Shown here piece by piece: positions 44,325-56,317 of a DNA stretch of 64,000 nt. The translations under genes were made by a program, and so were the position numbers. Under the pieces are notes generated by a model that had not been told where the DNA came from, searched no databases, and saw only the letters and a program-made list of their open reading frames with translations. How positions within the stretch are numbered: the stretch's first letter is position 1; each line of letters starts with the position of its first letter. Source of the DNA: Henckelia pumila (lineage: Eukaryota; Streptophyta; Magnoliopsida; Lamiales; Gesneriaceae); the NCBI RefSeq assembly GCF_033568475.1, contig NC_133120.1, positions 169,477,991-169,541,990 of the forward strand, in the 5' to 3' direction.

Positions 44325-45293
44325 TATACAAGAAATTTACAGTTTAGCGTCGCCACATGTAAAGAAAACACGAGGCCGAGCTGCATCGCAAATGATTCAT
44401 AGGCAAATGTCAATATGACCTTAGGTGACACCTTATAAAAAAATGTAGTCAGCGTCCTCAAATGTATTTTCTCGTGCAATTTTCTGTACATGCACATTTC
44501 TTCCGGTTAAAAATTGACTAAATTGCCCTTAACTGACTTTTATGAACTCTTTATCATTCTTTATTGAAAATTTAAATTAAAACATCATTGCATTAACTTA
44601 TATTTTCAATTAAGTTATTTAATACAATCACTTTAAATAATTTAAATATTAAATTTTATTTAAAAATTGATTAATATTATTACTTAATTTAATGTAATAA
44701 TACAATTTACTACTAAAATATATTTCTAACAAATATTAAGATAAAATAATTATATATAATTTTCATAGTTATTTAACTAAAATTTGATTATTTTATTCAA
44801 TTAAATATAGAATTATAAAAAACAATGAATTTAATTATTTATTTAAATAAAAGTATTTTTGTCATTTTTTAGCTGGAAGATGTGTGAATACTACAGATCT
44901 TGAATCACGAGAGATTATTAGCTCAAAAAACTTTCATAAGGATTATCAGCAAACCCGAGATTTTACAGGGATGATATATACAATTATTCCCTCCGAATTT
45001 TTCTATTTTGTTTTATTTATTTTCATTTGATGACATTATAGAAACATTGCCAAATTTCATCATGAATGTTTTTTTTTTTCTATTAAATATGAATAAAAAT
45101 AAAATAATAAATGTAATCAAATTTAATAAATGTGTAATTTACTATTAACTAATCAAATATTTTTCAAAAAGATAAACAAATACTAAAATAATGTCCAAAA
45201 ACATAACATAATTAGTCAAACACTAATTAGATAATGTTGCAAAATAAGAAACTACATAGTAGTTGGCGAAGGTGGGGAAAGTGGAGGAGGAAA
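44325..45293. other. Possible CACTA-type terminal region, otherwise AT-rich
   Basis: TATACAAGAAATTTACAG (44325-44342) directly after the Helitron resembles the common CACTA end CACTACAAGAAATTT with its first bases changed. It could be the left end of the element that carried the gene at 45294-45974. The matching TAGTG end was not found near 47.2 kb. The remainder is AT-rich without genes. Confidence 0.35.
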
Positions 45294-45974
45294 TCAAGTC
45301 GAAGAGCATGTCGGCAGAGGGTGAAAAGAGAAACCGGGAATAACGTGTTGAAGCTGATCTAATAACGCCTCAAATCTTTGTTGATATTCACCTATAGTCT
45401 GTTTTTGCTCATCGATCATTTGTTGCATAGTCATAACTTTTTCCCAATTATCATAAAGCTTGGAGCTGATGTTTGTGGCCCTAGGACCACCCACTACAGA
45501 TAATTTAGGTAATGGATCTAAATCCTTGATGTGGCGAGATCGTGCCTAAGACTTGTGTATGTTATCGACATCTTTGGGCTGACATACATTATTGACAGTT
45601 TGGAAACCTCCCTGTTGAACTGACTCACAAGATTCTCCTATCTCTAGTGGTCCATTCAGATCAGTCGGAGCATCTGCCATTTCTTCTTGGGCAACAATAT
45701 CAGATAAAACTTCATTTTGTATCGGTGGATGTTCATATTGCTCACCATGATAATCCCACACTTTGTATGACTGTTGTATCCCATATCGTATTAAGTGTAT
45801 CTCTACTAAGAGCGGTGGCTGATTCCGATGATTCAAACAATTAATACATGGACACCTTATTTTTCCCTCTTTGTTGGCATACTCGAGAGCACGTACTACA
45901 AACATCCGAACGCCATATTTATATTCGAAAGAGATTCTATTCGCTACACTCATCCAACTTTTGTCAATCGTCAT
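45294..45974 (-). pseudogene. CACTA (En/Spm)-derived protein with transposase-associated domain only
   Basis: From MTIDKSWMSV the frame runs 226 codons plus stop, with one internal TAG at 45546 (HKS*ARSR, explained by CAG to TAG). Residues 1-75 form the transposase-associated domain: DKSWM, CPCINCLNH (Cys cluster), LIRYGIQQSYKVWDYHGE. The C-terminal part (NWEKVMTMQQMIDEQKQTIG, EYQQRFEALLDQL) looks like a coiled coil. The catalytic transposase is absent, so it is an internal deletion product or a separate accessory gene. Probable 5' leader and noncoding exons extend to about 47.18 kb. If the TAG were read through or corrected, the protein could still bind DNA or dimerise. Confidence 0.75.
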
Positions 45975-47804
45975 CTTGTAAAACTAGATCCAAAAAGAAA
46001 AAAAAAATCATTAACTTCTAAAAAACGATCCACTAACATTTTACATGCATCACACACTTTACATAAATCAAGAAAATGGTTACACTCTCATAAATTCTAA
46101 TTAAGGTCTACACAAAAATTGGTATTCAAAATACTAACCCGTAATCTTGAAGGCTCACAAAAACCAACGACGAATCACAGATGCTCTGGGAAAAAACTCC
46201 CAAAAATCTGTGAAAGACAATTTCAAACCAACGGAAAATAACAAAAATTGTCAATATAGTGTATGAAGGAATTCCAAAGGAAATATAACAAATTAATCAT
46301 TAACTTTACAATACGTCATAATCACAATCCAGCCCCTTAACCTAGAAAACTAGAATCATGTACAATAGCCCTTGTTTTATACCACTCATACCAACTAACA
46401 CATCCATGTCTTGCAGAAAACATCCCCTCAAAGCAAAGATATATTAAGTAGAGCACTCAATGTATGAGGCAAAGTTAACAATAAAACTAAAGAAGCTAAC
46501 TGAAAAACAGATCAATTACTTACATTGCGCACACAAAAAGAAAAAAAAAAGATCTACCTACTCTTCAATGTAGCACACCACCACCACAAATAGACTAAAA
46601 ACGATTTAGCTAAAAGGTTTCCATAGATAAGAATTACAAACAATGTGCAGTACATTAGAGAATTAATGCAGAATGTATCATAGCCTAAATGCCTCATAGA
46701 AACTCGACAATGGGATAATCAGTCATGAACTGAACTTTCATTTCTGTAAAGGAAGAGTTTAGAAACACGTTTTTTTTAAGCAATCCCAAATACGAATGGA
46801 ACAAGGAAACTGAAACCAATCAATCAATTAAATAGTGTATGTGAGTCTAGAATCTTAACAAGAATAGAAGCATAGTCCAGCTACGGTGTTAGATCCAATG
46901 CGAATTCGTCTTAAAATTACAATCCCCATAAATGAATAAAACCAAATTATTACCAAGAACAAAGACAATAGACAAAAACACATGTTTCGGGGGAAAAAAA
47001 ACAAAGAACTAACCACGACGGAGCTATGAAATCGCAGGGAAAAAAGGATAAGGAATCGGTTGCTCTAAAATCGCAGAAAACTCTAGTTTTTTGTTCCGAT
47101 GAGACGACGATTTTGTGAAGTGGGAAGAAAGGGCTTTGGTGGATCGACAAATTTTTGGCCTGCATGTAGGCATCCACTGTAGAAAAACCATTTTTTGTAT
47201 TTTTTATTCCGTCACATTATTGCCACGTCAAAAACAAAAATCTCATTTAACCTTCCACTATAACAAATAACTCAAACAATTTTTTTTGAACCCCACACTC
47301 ATTCAAATATATCAACTATCAATTTATAAATTGTATATATTTATACATACAAATGATGTATTTTTATTATGTTTTACTTAATTTTCATAAAAAAAATATA
47401 ATTTTTATTAATTAAAAATTATAAAATTTTTAGATTTTTATTATTAGATGTATTTCATCATTGATCCATTTTAAAAAAATTAAACAGCTAGTTTAATAAA
47501 AAAAATTAAAAAAATACAATGGCTATACACACAATTTTAAAAAATAAAAACACAAAAAACAAATGAAAGTAATAATTATTATAAAAATGAAAACTAAAAA
47601 ACGAATGAAAAAACACGCTCAAAACACAAAAGTGTATATATATATACATATAAGAGTAATATATTTATATATATTAAACAATAAAAAATAAAAAAAATAA
47701 AAAGGCTTAGCTCTGATAGAGAAAGAGCTCGTCTCACTATGGGAGGAGCTCTTTTCCATTTGTCATGTCACCCCAATGGCAGCCCAAAGAGCTGTTATTG
47801 GGGA
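45975..47804. other. Upstream region of the CACTA-derived gene, no separate gene seen
   Basis: 46000-47180 may hold 5' leader and an intron of the minus-strand gene; the GC-richer stretch 47020-47180 resembles a first noncoding exon. 47200-47760 is very AT-rich with TA repeats near 47630-47670. Confidence 0.4.
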
Positions 47805-48425
47805 TAGGAATGACAATGAGTCGGATTTTTAGACCCGACCCCGCATCTAAATCGCCCCGATGGGGCAGGTTTAGACCCGCCAAAGCGGGTTCACAAGCGG
47901 GTTCGGGGCGGGTCTCGGGTTTGGCTAAACCCGCCCCGCCATAATATTTATTTGTATATATGTATATATATTTAAAATATACATTTATATATATAAATAT
48001 AAAATATATATGTAATATTAATAATGTATAATTATATTTTTATACTAAATAATAATATTTTACCTATAAATTGAATGTATAATATTATTGGATTGAAATA
48101 AATTTATTTTATTATGATATGTTTAGTATAAAAATATATAATTATAATATTTTTTTGGCTAATAATTATTAATTAATTACAAGTTGATAAATTTTAACTT
48201 GTTAAAATATTTTTTTGTCTCAAATCTTATCAATATATATTTAAAATTTAATTTAATGATAATTTTAAACTTTTTAATTTAATAAATTTAAAAATATTTA
48301 ATTTTTTTGGCGGGTCCAACGGATCTAACCCGGATTGGACCCGCCGGGTTCGCGGGGCGGGGCGGGTCCAAAGGGAGGCGGGGCGGGTCTCGGGTTTAGC
48401 CAGACCCGCCCCATTGCCATCCCTA
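47805..48425. mobile_element. hAT-type MITE of the GGGATGGCAATGGGG family, 621 bp
   Basis: Ends TAGGAATGACAATG and CATTGCCATCCCTA are inverted copies; the flanks ATTGGGGA (47797-47804) and ATTGAGGA (48426-48433) match 7 of 8. GC-rich subterminal blocks of GGCGGGTC / GACCCGCC words enclose an AT-rich core, a design common in plant genomes. No coding capacity. Confidence 0.88.
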
Positions 48426-48915
48426 ATTGAGGATGCCCTTCGAAACGTTTTTTTTAAAAAAAAATATTTATTTTTTTATTGATGATTTTTTTTATTTTAT
48501 TTTTACAGCATTTATGAAATGACATTTTTTTTTTCAATTTGGGTCTTAAGAATGTTGTTTACGTGAAATTACACATGTATTCTCTAAACCATTGTATCTT
48601 CTCTCGATCTGTAATTTGAACAATCGTTTCATTTTTTATCTATAATATATTATAATATATGAGAGTCTTCTACTAACCATTTTTGTTGTGTTAAATCACA
48701 CCAAAATTTTGCCTCATTTTATCCCTAAATTGAACACATATCTTCTTATATCTCAACTGACTAATGTATCATCATTTTTCTCTAACATCATTATTTTATT
48801 TTATTTTTATCTTATTTTTCAAATTTCATTATCTGTTTTTATTAAATTATCCAAATACATTTTTTATAAATTCTCTTTACTTTTTAAAAACTCAAATGTT
48901 TTTTTCTCTTTACTT
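48426..48915. other. AT-rich stretch, no gene seen
   Basis: Short frames lack any motif. It ends at the copia-type LTR copy A. Confidence 0.5.
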
Positions 48916-50802
48916 TGTATGCAACATTTTGATATTGTATCAAACATATAAAATGCTTCAACAATGCATCTCAAAACAACAATAATAATTAAATGTGATA
49001 AAGTAAAGAGACACGAATTTGTTTATGAATGTTCAGAGACTCAACCGCTCCTACGTCACCCCTTCTTCTCCTTGGAATATACACTAGAAGACTTCGGCTA
49101 TTACAACGTCTTGTAATACACCCCTCCAACTTTAGGAGTACTTACCCCATCGCCTAAGTCGGAAATCCTAGATTCTCAATATCTCTCCAATTACATAACA
49201 CTGAAGATACAAAATTTATACATCTTTAACGCCTTTGTGCAAATATTCTTACTCAACTAATCTATACAAATCATATAATAAATATGTGTGAGTGAGTTGA
49301 GTGTGAAGAAATTGACTGTGAAAGTTCAAGAAATCTGTTGTGTTCTTCACACCTAGGGCAAACTCTCAACTAGCTGAATTGATATGTTTTGACGTCCTCT
49401 ATATGTGAAAAAGCTCTAACTAGCTGAATAATATTTTGGTTTTTCACTATTTTTTTCCTCAATCTCTAGATCTTGTATTTATAGCCTTCAAGAATGATTT
49501 AGACGTTAGATATAAGAAATATGACTTTTGGAAAATGTTGTGTATTGTTTTTGACAACACAACGGTCATATTTGCTTTTATGGACTGTAGCTTTGACCGA
49601 TTGACTAGATCTGGATCTGCAGTAGTTGACTGGCGAAAGCAGCTGACAATCTTGGTGAGCGATCGAGTGAGAGCAGGTGACAGTACCTCGACCGGTTGAG
49701 AGACCAAGTGAGAACATCTCGACTGCTTGAGTAACTGTTGTCTATTCAGGTGCTTATAATTCTTTCTGCGTTGATTTTTGGGCAAATTGATAAACATGAA
49801 AGTTGTAGCCCTACATCTCGGCTTTCCAACGTATCAACAATCACTCAATTCGGATTTCATATAAAAAATTTATGCTCGAAATACCAGAGCTGCTCATCAA
49901 CAGTCGAGAAGAGTTTCATCGGTCGAGAAGAGCTCAGCGGTCGAGTGCTTATAGATATTGATGCGTTGATTTCTGGGAAATGTAGTGAACATCAAAGTTT
50001 TAGGCCTTTGTCTTGTATTTCAAAGGCATCAAGAAACACTCCATTTGGATTTTATATGAGAGAGATATGCGTGAAAAACCATATCTGCTCCAAAGCAATC
50101 GAGGACAAAACAATCGAGCGCATGTGGTCTGTTCGAGTGATTATATTTCTTGATTCGTCAATTTCTAGGCAAAGTGATAAACATAAATGTCATAGCCTTT
50201 CTCTTACTTTCCATGGAATCAAGAAGCACACCATTTGAGTTTTTTATGAGATAGATATGCTCGAAATACTAGACTATGTACAATATTGAGCTCTGTCAGC
50301 AATCTGTGCAGAACCAAATATTTCAACGTGATTTATCATCTTCTTAGGATCTGATTCAGGCTTTGACTTGTGAAGATGATTTGCAGACCATCTTGTTATC
50401 TTTTCAACGCATATATAATTATTCCATTTGGATATCGAAGCTAAGAGATAAATCCATTAAACCAAAGCTGGTCTTTCATTCCATTTGCTGCTACACTTCA
50501 TCCAACTCTATCTTGAGACGATGGTTTGGCCTAGATATCATACAAATTGGTACACCTCGAATGAGATATGACTTGTATACTTTTGTGTTGGCTATGCGAC
50601 AATTTTGGCGACTGGTCATTTGGTTTATCGAGCTATGAGATATGCTTGAAACAAGCAACTCGCAGAAATAAATACGAGTTCACCATCTCAAAACTTCTAA
50701 AATGCGATCTAACAACTACACATTTGAGTAAATATGTTAGAAAATAATAACAATTTTTTGTTATCATCAACATCAAGATTTCTTGTATTTTCGGATCCAA
50801 CA
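48916..50802 (-). repeat. Copia-type LTR, copy A (3' LTR)
   Basis: 1887 bp, minus-strand ends TGTTGGATCCG and TGCATACA. The polypurine tract next to it (50803-50820) makes it a 3' LTR. It shares long stretches with 53041-54488. It contains three degenerate modules of about 135 bp (49750-49885, 49945-50080, 50137-50270) separated by GGTCGAG-type words, and a TATA-like TATAAATACAAG on the minus strand near 49485, downstream of the words. Confidence 0.8.
49750..50270. repeat. Three degenerate tandem modules with palindromic spacers in LTR A
   Basis: Each module reads roughly GTGCTTATA...TTGATTTCTGGGCAAA...GCATCAAGAAACACTCATTTGG...ATATGCTCGAAATACC, shown here in separated parts. Spacers carry tcgagaagagctcagcggtcga and related words. 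Copy B has two modules (53904-54039, 54100-54235). Confidence 0.75.
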
Positions 50803-50820
50803 ATTTCCCCCTTTTTGATG
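50803..50820 (-). other. Polypurine tract of the copia-type element
   Basis: Minus-strand CATCAAAAAGGGGGAAAT abutting TGTTGGATCC, the usual tract and LTR start of many plant copia elements. Confidence 0.85.
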
Positions 50821-51729
50821 ATCACAAAATTTGGATAAAAATATGAATAATTAAACTCAAGAAATACAAAGAATGAAAATTATAATTTTATGCAACATAT
50901 TTCTTCTTTTTTTGTGAAAATAAAAAAGGTTCAAAAATATGAGAAACGATGAGCTATCCCTCAAATTTTGAGTAAAAGAAGTTTGTAAAAATAGAGGTAT
51001 AAATCTAGAATTCTTAACTCAATTTTCCATTCTTGCTCCCCTTGCTAAATGTCATTTCATGGTTTTAAAAACATGAATGCAATGCACAGGCAAATCAGTC
51101 TCAATTTGATTTAAAAAAAAAAATAAAGCAAAATTTATAACTAACAAATAAATCAAGTAGAACAACTAGCAAGCTTTATCAAGATTGTACCAAATTATCT
51201 CAAACTACCAAGCAACACAAAGTCAAGATTGACATGCCAACTGAAATATGCATAAGGAATTTAAGCGTCTCTTTATAATATTTAAACACAACCACTGATG
51301 TAAAGAAAAGGTCTATACATTTTTAATATCAAAGATATGCTAGCATAAGTAGAACATCAAGATGAAAATCAAACTCAAAACCTCTCTTAAAGCTAATTTA
51401 GAACGAGTTTACCGAGTTTTTTTGACGATGTATGGCTGTGATTCGAGATAATAAGTCATTTTTATTGATGAATGCAACATCATTGAGCTTCTTGACAAAA
51501 ACACCAACTCTTGTCCATACCCTATTTTCTGCCGCAGCGCACATGGTGATATGAATCTAAAAGGCACTCGAAGGTTCATATTGTTCCAAGAAATGTCTTT
51601 TAATTTGCCATCAATAATTGAAGGATTTGGGATCCATGAAAACTTAGTTGGAGAACATGAAAATAACTTCGAAAATTATTATGATATTTTTTAAGACCAA
51701 AAGGATCAAGAAAGTGAAGAAAACCTTGA
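50821..51729 (-). mobile_element. 3' internal remnant of the copia-type element
   Basis: It follows the polypurine tract; AT-rich with no recognisable pol. A minus-strand trace (VWTRVGVFVKKLNDVAFINK, 51440-51540) is open but not a family I recognise. Where it ends is not clear. Confidence 0.45.
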
Positions 51730-52300
51730 AGAAAATACAAAAATAAGTTAACAAGGTCGTAGCCCATGCGCGCCCGCGCCCTCATCTGTGAAAGCCATGC
51801 GCGCCCGTGCCTTGGAGAACGCGCGCCCGCACTGCCTGATCAATTTTGAAGACGGGTTTACGTACTTCATGTGCGCCCGCAATACGTTCTCTCACACACA
51901 CTTCGGAGTGTTAGTGCGTGTGCATGGAATTTTGAGTATTTTTTTATATATATTTTGATATATTGGTTATTTTGAGTCTTATAAGTATATTAAAAAACTT
52001 TTAGATGATATCTTTGAAATCTTTTGCACTATTTTTGCATTATCATTAGGATTTTGGAATTATAATCAAACTAAACAATCTATAGTATAATTCTATTAGG
52101 ATTTCTAGCTTATTTTATTTTATATATTGTAAACTTTACATTCATTATTATAATACACAAGTTATTATTGAGATTATTGATTTTTATCAATTCTTAAAAT
52201 TCTCTCTAGAATTTTTCCAAAGCTTTGCTTTGTTTTTATCAAATCAAACTTATCAAAGTTTCATAAACTTTGTGGCATTTGTCAATTGATTTTTCACTTA
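51730..52300 (+). repeat. LTR-like segment with GCGCGCCCGCGCC words
   Basis: Four words (ATGCGCGCCCGCGCC, ATGCGCGCCCGTGCC, ACGCGCGCCCGCACT, ATGTGCGCCCGCAAT) lie within 51767-51880. A TATA-like tttatatatatttt and the LTR-leader-style AATTCTCTCTAGAATTTTTCC (separated reading near 52195) follow. Edges are undefined. It interrupts the copia-type element. Confidence 0.5.
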
Positions 52301-53040
52301 GGTTGTCAAAGAAAGGTTCCTTTGAAGGTCCAATTGAATTGTTGATTGTTTTCTTGTCATGATTATCTGTTGCTAGTTTCGTTGTAAATTAGAGGTGGAT
52401 ATCCAAACTTACTTGTTCAAAAGATTGGGACAACATTATTGAATTTTTTTTTTTATTGAATTGAGGGTAATATTCGTTTATAATCTTGTTTGTTTTTCAT
52501 GCATCCAAGATTCACATCACATGGTCCACCATTAACCAATAAACTGCTTTTCTTTGTGAAAAATCAGGCTACAAATTTTATACCGCTGCGATCCTCTACA
52601 AGTATAGTTCGGTTCATCATTTGGACACTCGAGCAAGGAGTTATGACATTTTTTTCAAGGTCGCTTCAATCTCCCAGAAATTTCTCAACTATGCATTTAT
52701 GTGTTAGAAAAATCTCAAAAACGAATTTTGAAGATAAATTCAATTTCAAATGCTCTTTCAAGAACAAACCACTCTTATATCATTTTTAGGGGATCAGATG
52801 TCTGTGTAGAGGTGGGGTGGATACACACTTTTAAAATATTTTGTGCTACAATAACTCGTTTTGAAATGTTCAAATATGAACCGAACACCGAGAAATTATA
52901 TCAAGTTTGGTTACAAAACCAAGAAGAAAATACTCAAAATAATTTCTTTAAAAACTGATTAAAAGCTATAGAACTCGTTTGAAAAGATTGCAAGTTGAGA
53001 TAGTAAAAACATTTTGGTTGAAGCATTTTATCAAACGTTT
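52301..53040. other. Unassigned repeat-like sequence
   Basis: Probably retrotransposon leader or internal noncoding DNA; open frames at 52490-52958 show no motif. There is no tRNA-Met primer site next to copy B, so A and B may not be one element. Confidence 0.4.
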
Positions 53041-54488
53041 TGTATGCAACATTTTGGTATTTAATCAAACAAATAAAATGTTTCAAGAATGCATCTCAAA
53101 ACAACAATAATAATTAAATGTGATAAAGTAAAGAGACACGAATTTGTTTATGGATGTTCGAAGACTCAACCGCTCTTACGTCACCCCTTATTCCCCTTGA
53201 CTTTGGCTATTACAAAGTCTTGTAATACACCCACTCCAACCTTAGAACTTACCCCATCACCTAAGTCGGAACTCCTAGATTCTCAATCTCTCTTCAATGG
53301 CATAACACTGAAGATACAGAAATTACACATTTTTAACTTCTTTGTGCAAAGAATATCACTCAAGTAATCTATACAAATCATCTAATAAATATGTGTGAGT
53401 GAGTTGGGGTGTGAAAAAGTTGACTGTGTAAGTTCAAGAAATTTGTTGTGTTCTTCAGACCAAGGGCAAGCCTTCAACTATCTGAATTGATCTATTTTGA
53501 CCCTTTCTATATGTGGAAAAACTCTAACTAGATGAATAATATTTTGGTTGTTCACTCTCTATTTTTCTCAATCTCTAGATCTTGTATTAATAGCCTTCAA
53601 GAATGATATAGACGTGTCACGTTAAAAACAATAAATATGGATGTTGGAAATTAAATGTTGTGTATTGTTTATAACATCACAACGGTCATATTTGCGCTTC
53701 TTGACTGTAGTTTTGACCGGTTGACTAGATCTGGATCTAGAGCAGTCAACTGGCTAGACCAGGTGACAAGCTTGGTGAGCGGTTGAGTGAGAGCAGGTGA
53801 CAAGCTTGATGATCAGTCGAGTGAGAGAAGGTGACTGGACCTCGATCGGTTGAGCGAACAAGTGAGAACATCTTGATTTCTTAAGTAACTGTTGCATGTT
53901 TAGGTGCTTATAATTATTTTCGTGTTGATTTATGAGCAAAGTAAAAAACATAAAAGTTGTAGCCCTACATCTTGGATTTCCAACGCATAAAAAATCACTC
54001 AATTCGGAGTTAATATGCAAATTTTATGCTCGAAATACCAGAGTTGCTCATCAAAGGTCGAGAAGAGCTTCACCGGTCGAGGTGATATTGAGCGGTCGAG
54101 TGCTTATAGATCTTGAGGCATTGATTTCTGGGAAAAGTAGTGAACATCAAAGTTTTATCCCTTTGTCTTGGATTTTCAGCGCATCAAGAAACACTCTATT
54201 TGGATTTTATATGAGAGAGATATGATTGAAATATCATTCCTGCTACCTGGCATGAGATATGACTTGTAAACTTTTGCGTTGGCTATGCGACGATTTTTGC
54301 GGCTAATCATTTGGGTCATCGAGTTATGAGATATGCTTTAAACAAACAGCTTTTCAGAAATGAGTTCATCATCTCAAAACTTCCAAAATGTGATCCAGCA
54401 ACCATACATTTGATTAAATATTTTAGAAACATAATAACAAGTTTTGTTATCATCAAAATCAAGATTGCTGGTATTTTCGGATCCAACA
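53041..54488 (-). repeat. Copia-type LTR, copy B
   Basis: 1448 bp with the same ends as copy A (TGTTGGATCC and TGCATACA on the minus strand). It is shorter because it has two instead of three modules and a smaller start region. No flanking duplication or primer site was found, so it is a solo LTR or the 5' LTR of a rearranged element. Confidence 0.75.
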
Positions 54489-54995
54489 ATTTTAATTTAT
54501 TTTCATGTTATTTTTAGAACTCACAAGATGAATTAGATATTAAAAAGTTTAAGATTGATAATTATCTAAAAATTTAAAAATACAAACAAATATAGCTGAG
54601 TATCATTTCGTAAATAAGATAACATCTAACTGTTAAACAAATAGGTGAACATGTAAAATGACTAATTTGTCTGATAATTTTGGTTTTGTTTAAGTTTGAA
54701 TATAATCGTAATTTTATCTCAAACTTCAACATCTTGATTTTATTAGAAGTTATTTTTGTTTCCATTTTTTGAAAATCTTATGAACTTGCATTGTTGTTAT
54801 TAATTTTTGAGATTTTAGGATGATATGAAAATCTTAGGAAAATCTAATAGGAATTGAGATGAATAAAATGGTTTTAAAAAAAAAAGGTATTTTGGGATTT
54901 AAAAATATGGAAGGCTATTTTTAAAAATGTTTAGTAAGGAAGAATATTTCGAATAGATTTAAGATGAGTTAGAATAAAAGATTTTTTAATATATA
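54489..54995. other. AT-rich stretch, no gene seen
   Basis: No motif; ends at the mini-Helitron. A related block (ttttgagattttaggat..atgaaaatcttagga) recurs at 55838-55890, on the other side of the Helitron. Confidence 0.5.
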
Positions 54996-55235
54996 CTAGT
55001 GTATTGGTACACGCGTTGCTTACTTATATAATATTTTTATAATTAATTTGATTTATATTCAAATAAGAGAAATATCATAATTGTAAAAATTATTTAAGGA
55101 CTAATCTGTAATTTGAAATATCAAATTAAAAAAAACAAAAGAAAACAAAAGTGTAATATCTATATCACATAAGGAAAATTTTGTCAAAATAAAAGATGGT
55201 GTCTAAGGAGGAGATTCTTTATATATAGGTAGAGA
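54996..55235 (-). mobile_element. Non-autonomous mini-Helitron, 240 bp
   Basis: Minus-strand start TCTCTACCTATATATAAAG after A (55236); end AAGCAACGCGTGTACC, then CTAG (54996-54999) and T. The terminal hairpin is weaker than in the copy at 44074. No coding capacity. Confidence 0.7.
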
Positions 55236-55929
55236 TACTCGCATTCCTGGCAGATGATGTGTAAATATACATAATAGTTTGTGGAGCTCGTTTTAATCCC
55301 CATATCCAACGGTTACATTTCTTTTTCAAATATAACCTCACATATTTTATTTTATCTTTTTTTTTAAAAAAAACTTATTATTGAATTTTGTTGAATTTTA
55401 AAGTTTCTTAATAGTTTCATTTAGACGGTTTCATTACTTTACATCTCTGAGATAAATTTATCTTTATTATATTTTATCATATGTAGAGTAAAAATTAATA
55501 TTTTGAAATTAAAAAATGATATTTTTTTCGTTGATCAAATAGTAAATATGTATCGCGGCACGTGAGATGTCTCCAGAAAATTTGTGATATTAAAGTATGC
55601 TCGTTCTTGTTTCAATTAATGTTATCCATGATATCTACATATATAGATAATTTGATTGGCTTAGAAGTTAGAATATTTCTTTTGCGTATATATGAAATTT
55701 AATTATCCAATCCCAAAGTCAATTAATCTTGGAACCAAAGAAAGACAAATATGTAACAAAGTTAAATAGAATTATTTAACACAATTTCTATGATTTCCAT
55801 TTTTTTGAAAATCTTATCAACTCACTTTGTTGCCATTAATTTTTGAGATTTTAGGATAATATGAAAATCTTAGGATAACCTAGTAGAAATTGAGATGAAT
55901 AAACGGGTTTTTAAAAAAGGGAGTCAGGA
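55236..55929. other. AT-rich stretch with a duplicated block
   Basis: 55800-55915 repeats, with changes, the block at 54760-54890 (ccatttttttgaaaatctta...gaattgagatgaataaa). No gene seen. Confidence 0.5.
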
Positions 55930-56317
55930 TCGGTTTGGGTGTGTCAACTGCTCTGATAGTGCTCAACAGCTGAATGCTAACTACCCACGCTTAAGTTGTT
56001 GTAGCAGTTGACCCTTGAATCTGCTAAGTTGAGTTCAGTTAAGGTTAATCAACTGAACTGCTCTCCTTCTCGCGTGTCTATGTTAATCAACCAACTTTAA
56101 CAAATTACGGAATAAGCTCGAATAACAGATTGAACTTGTTTAAAATGGCTCGAGTGATTGGGCGTGAGTGTTTGACAAAAACTAAACAACACAAGAATTT
56201 GTTTATGGATGTTCGGAGCTCAATTTCCTACGTCACCTCTTCTTCCACCTCGGAAGGATTAACTCTACGAGAATTTAACTATTACAATACTTTGTAACAT
56301 CCCACTCCAAGACTAGG
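55930..56317 (-). repeat. Third copia-type LTR fragment with CAACTG/CAGTTG words
   Basis: The part from about 56195 (aatttgtttatggatgttcgg, cctacgtcacc, ttcttcc) matches the corresponding part of LTRs A and B. Before it, 55940-56070 carries scattered caactgctc / agcagttgac / caactgaactgctc words instead of the TCGAG words. It is cut at 56318 by the next LTR. Confidence 0.65.

Noticed and set aside
49738..50238. 166-codon open frame on the plus strand
   Set aside because: It runs across the degenerate modules of a minus-strand LTR; the repeats keep it open by chance and no protein motif is present.
52490..52958. Two overlapping plus-strand frames of 85-99 codons
   Set aside because: No motif, repeat-like surroundings and no coherent splice structure.
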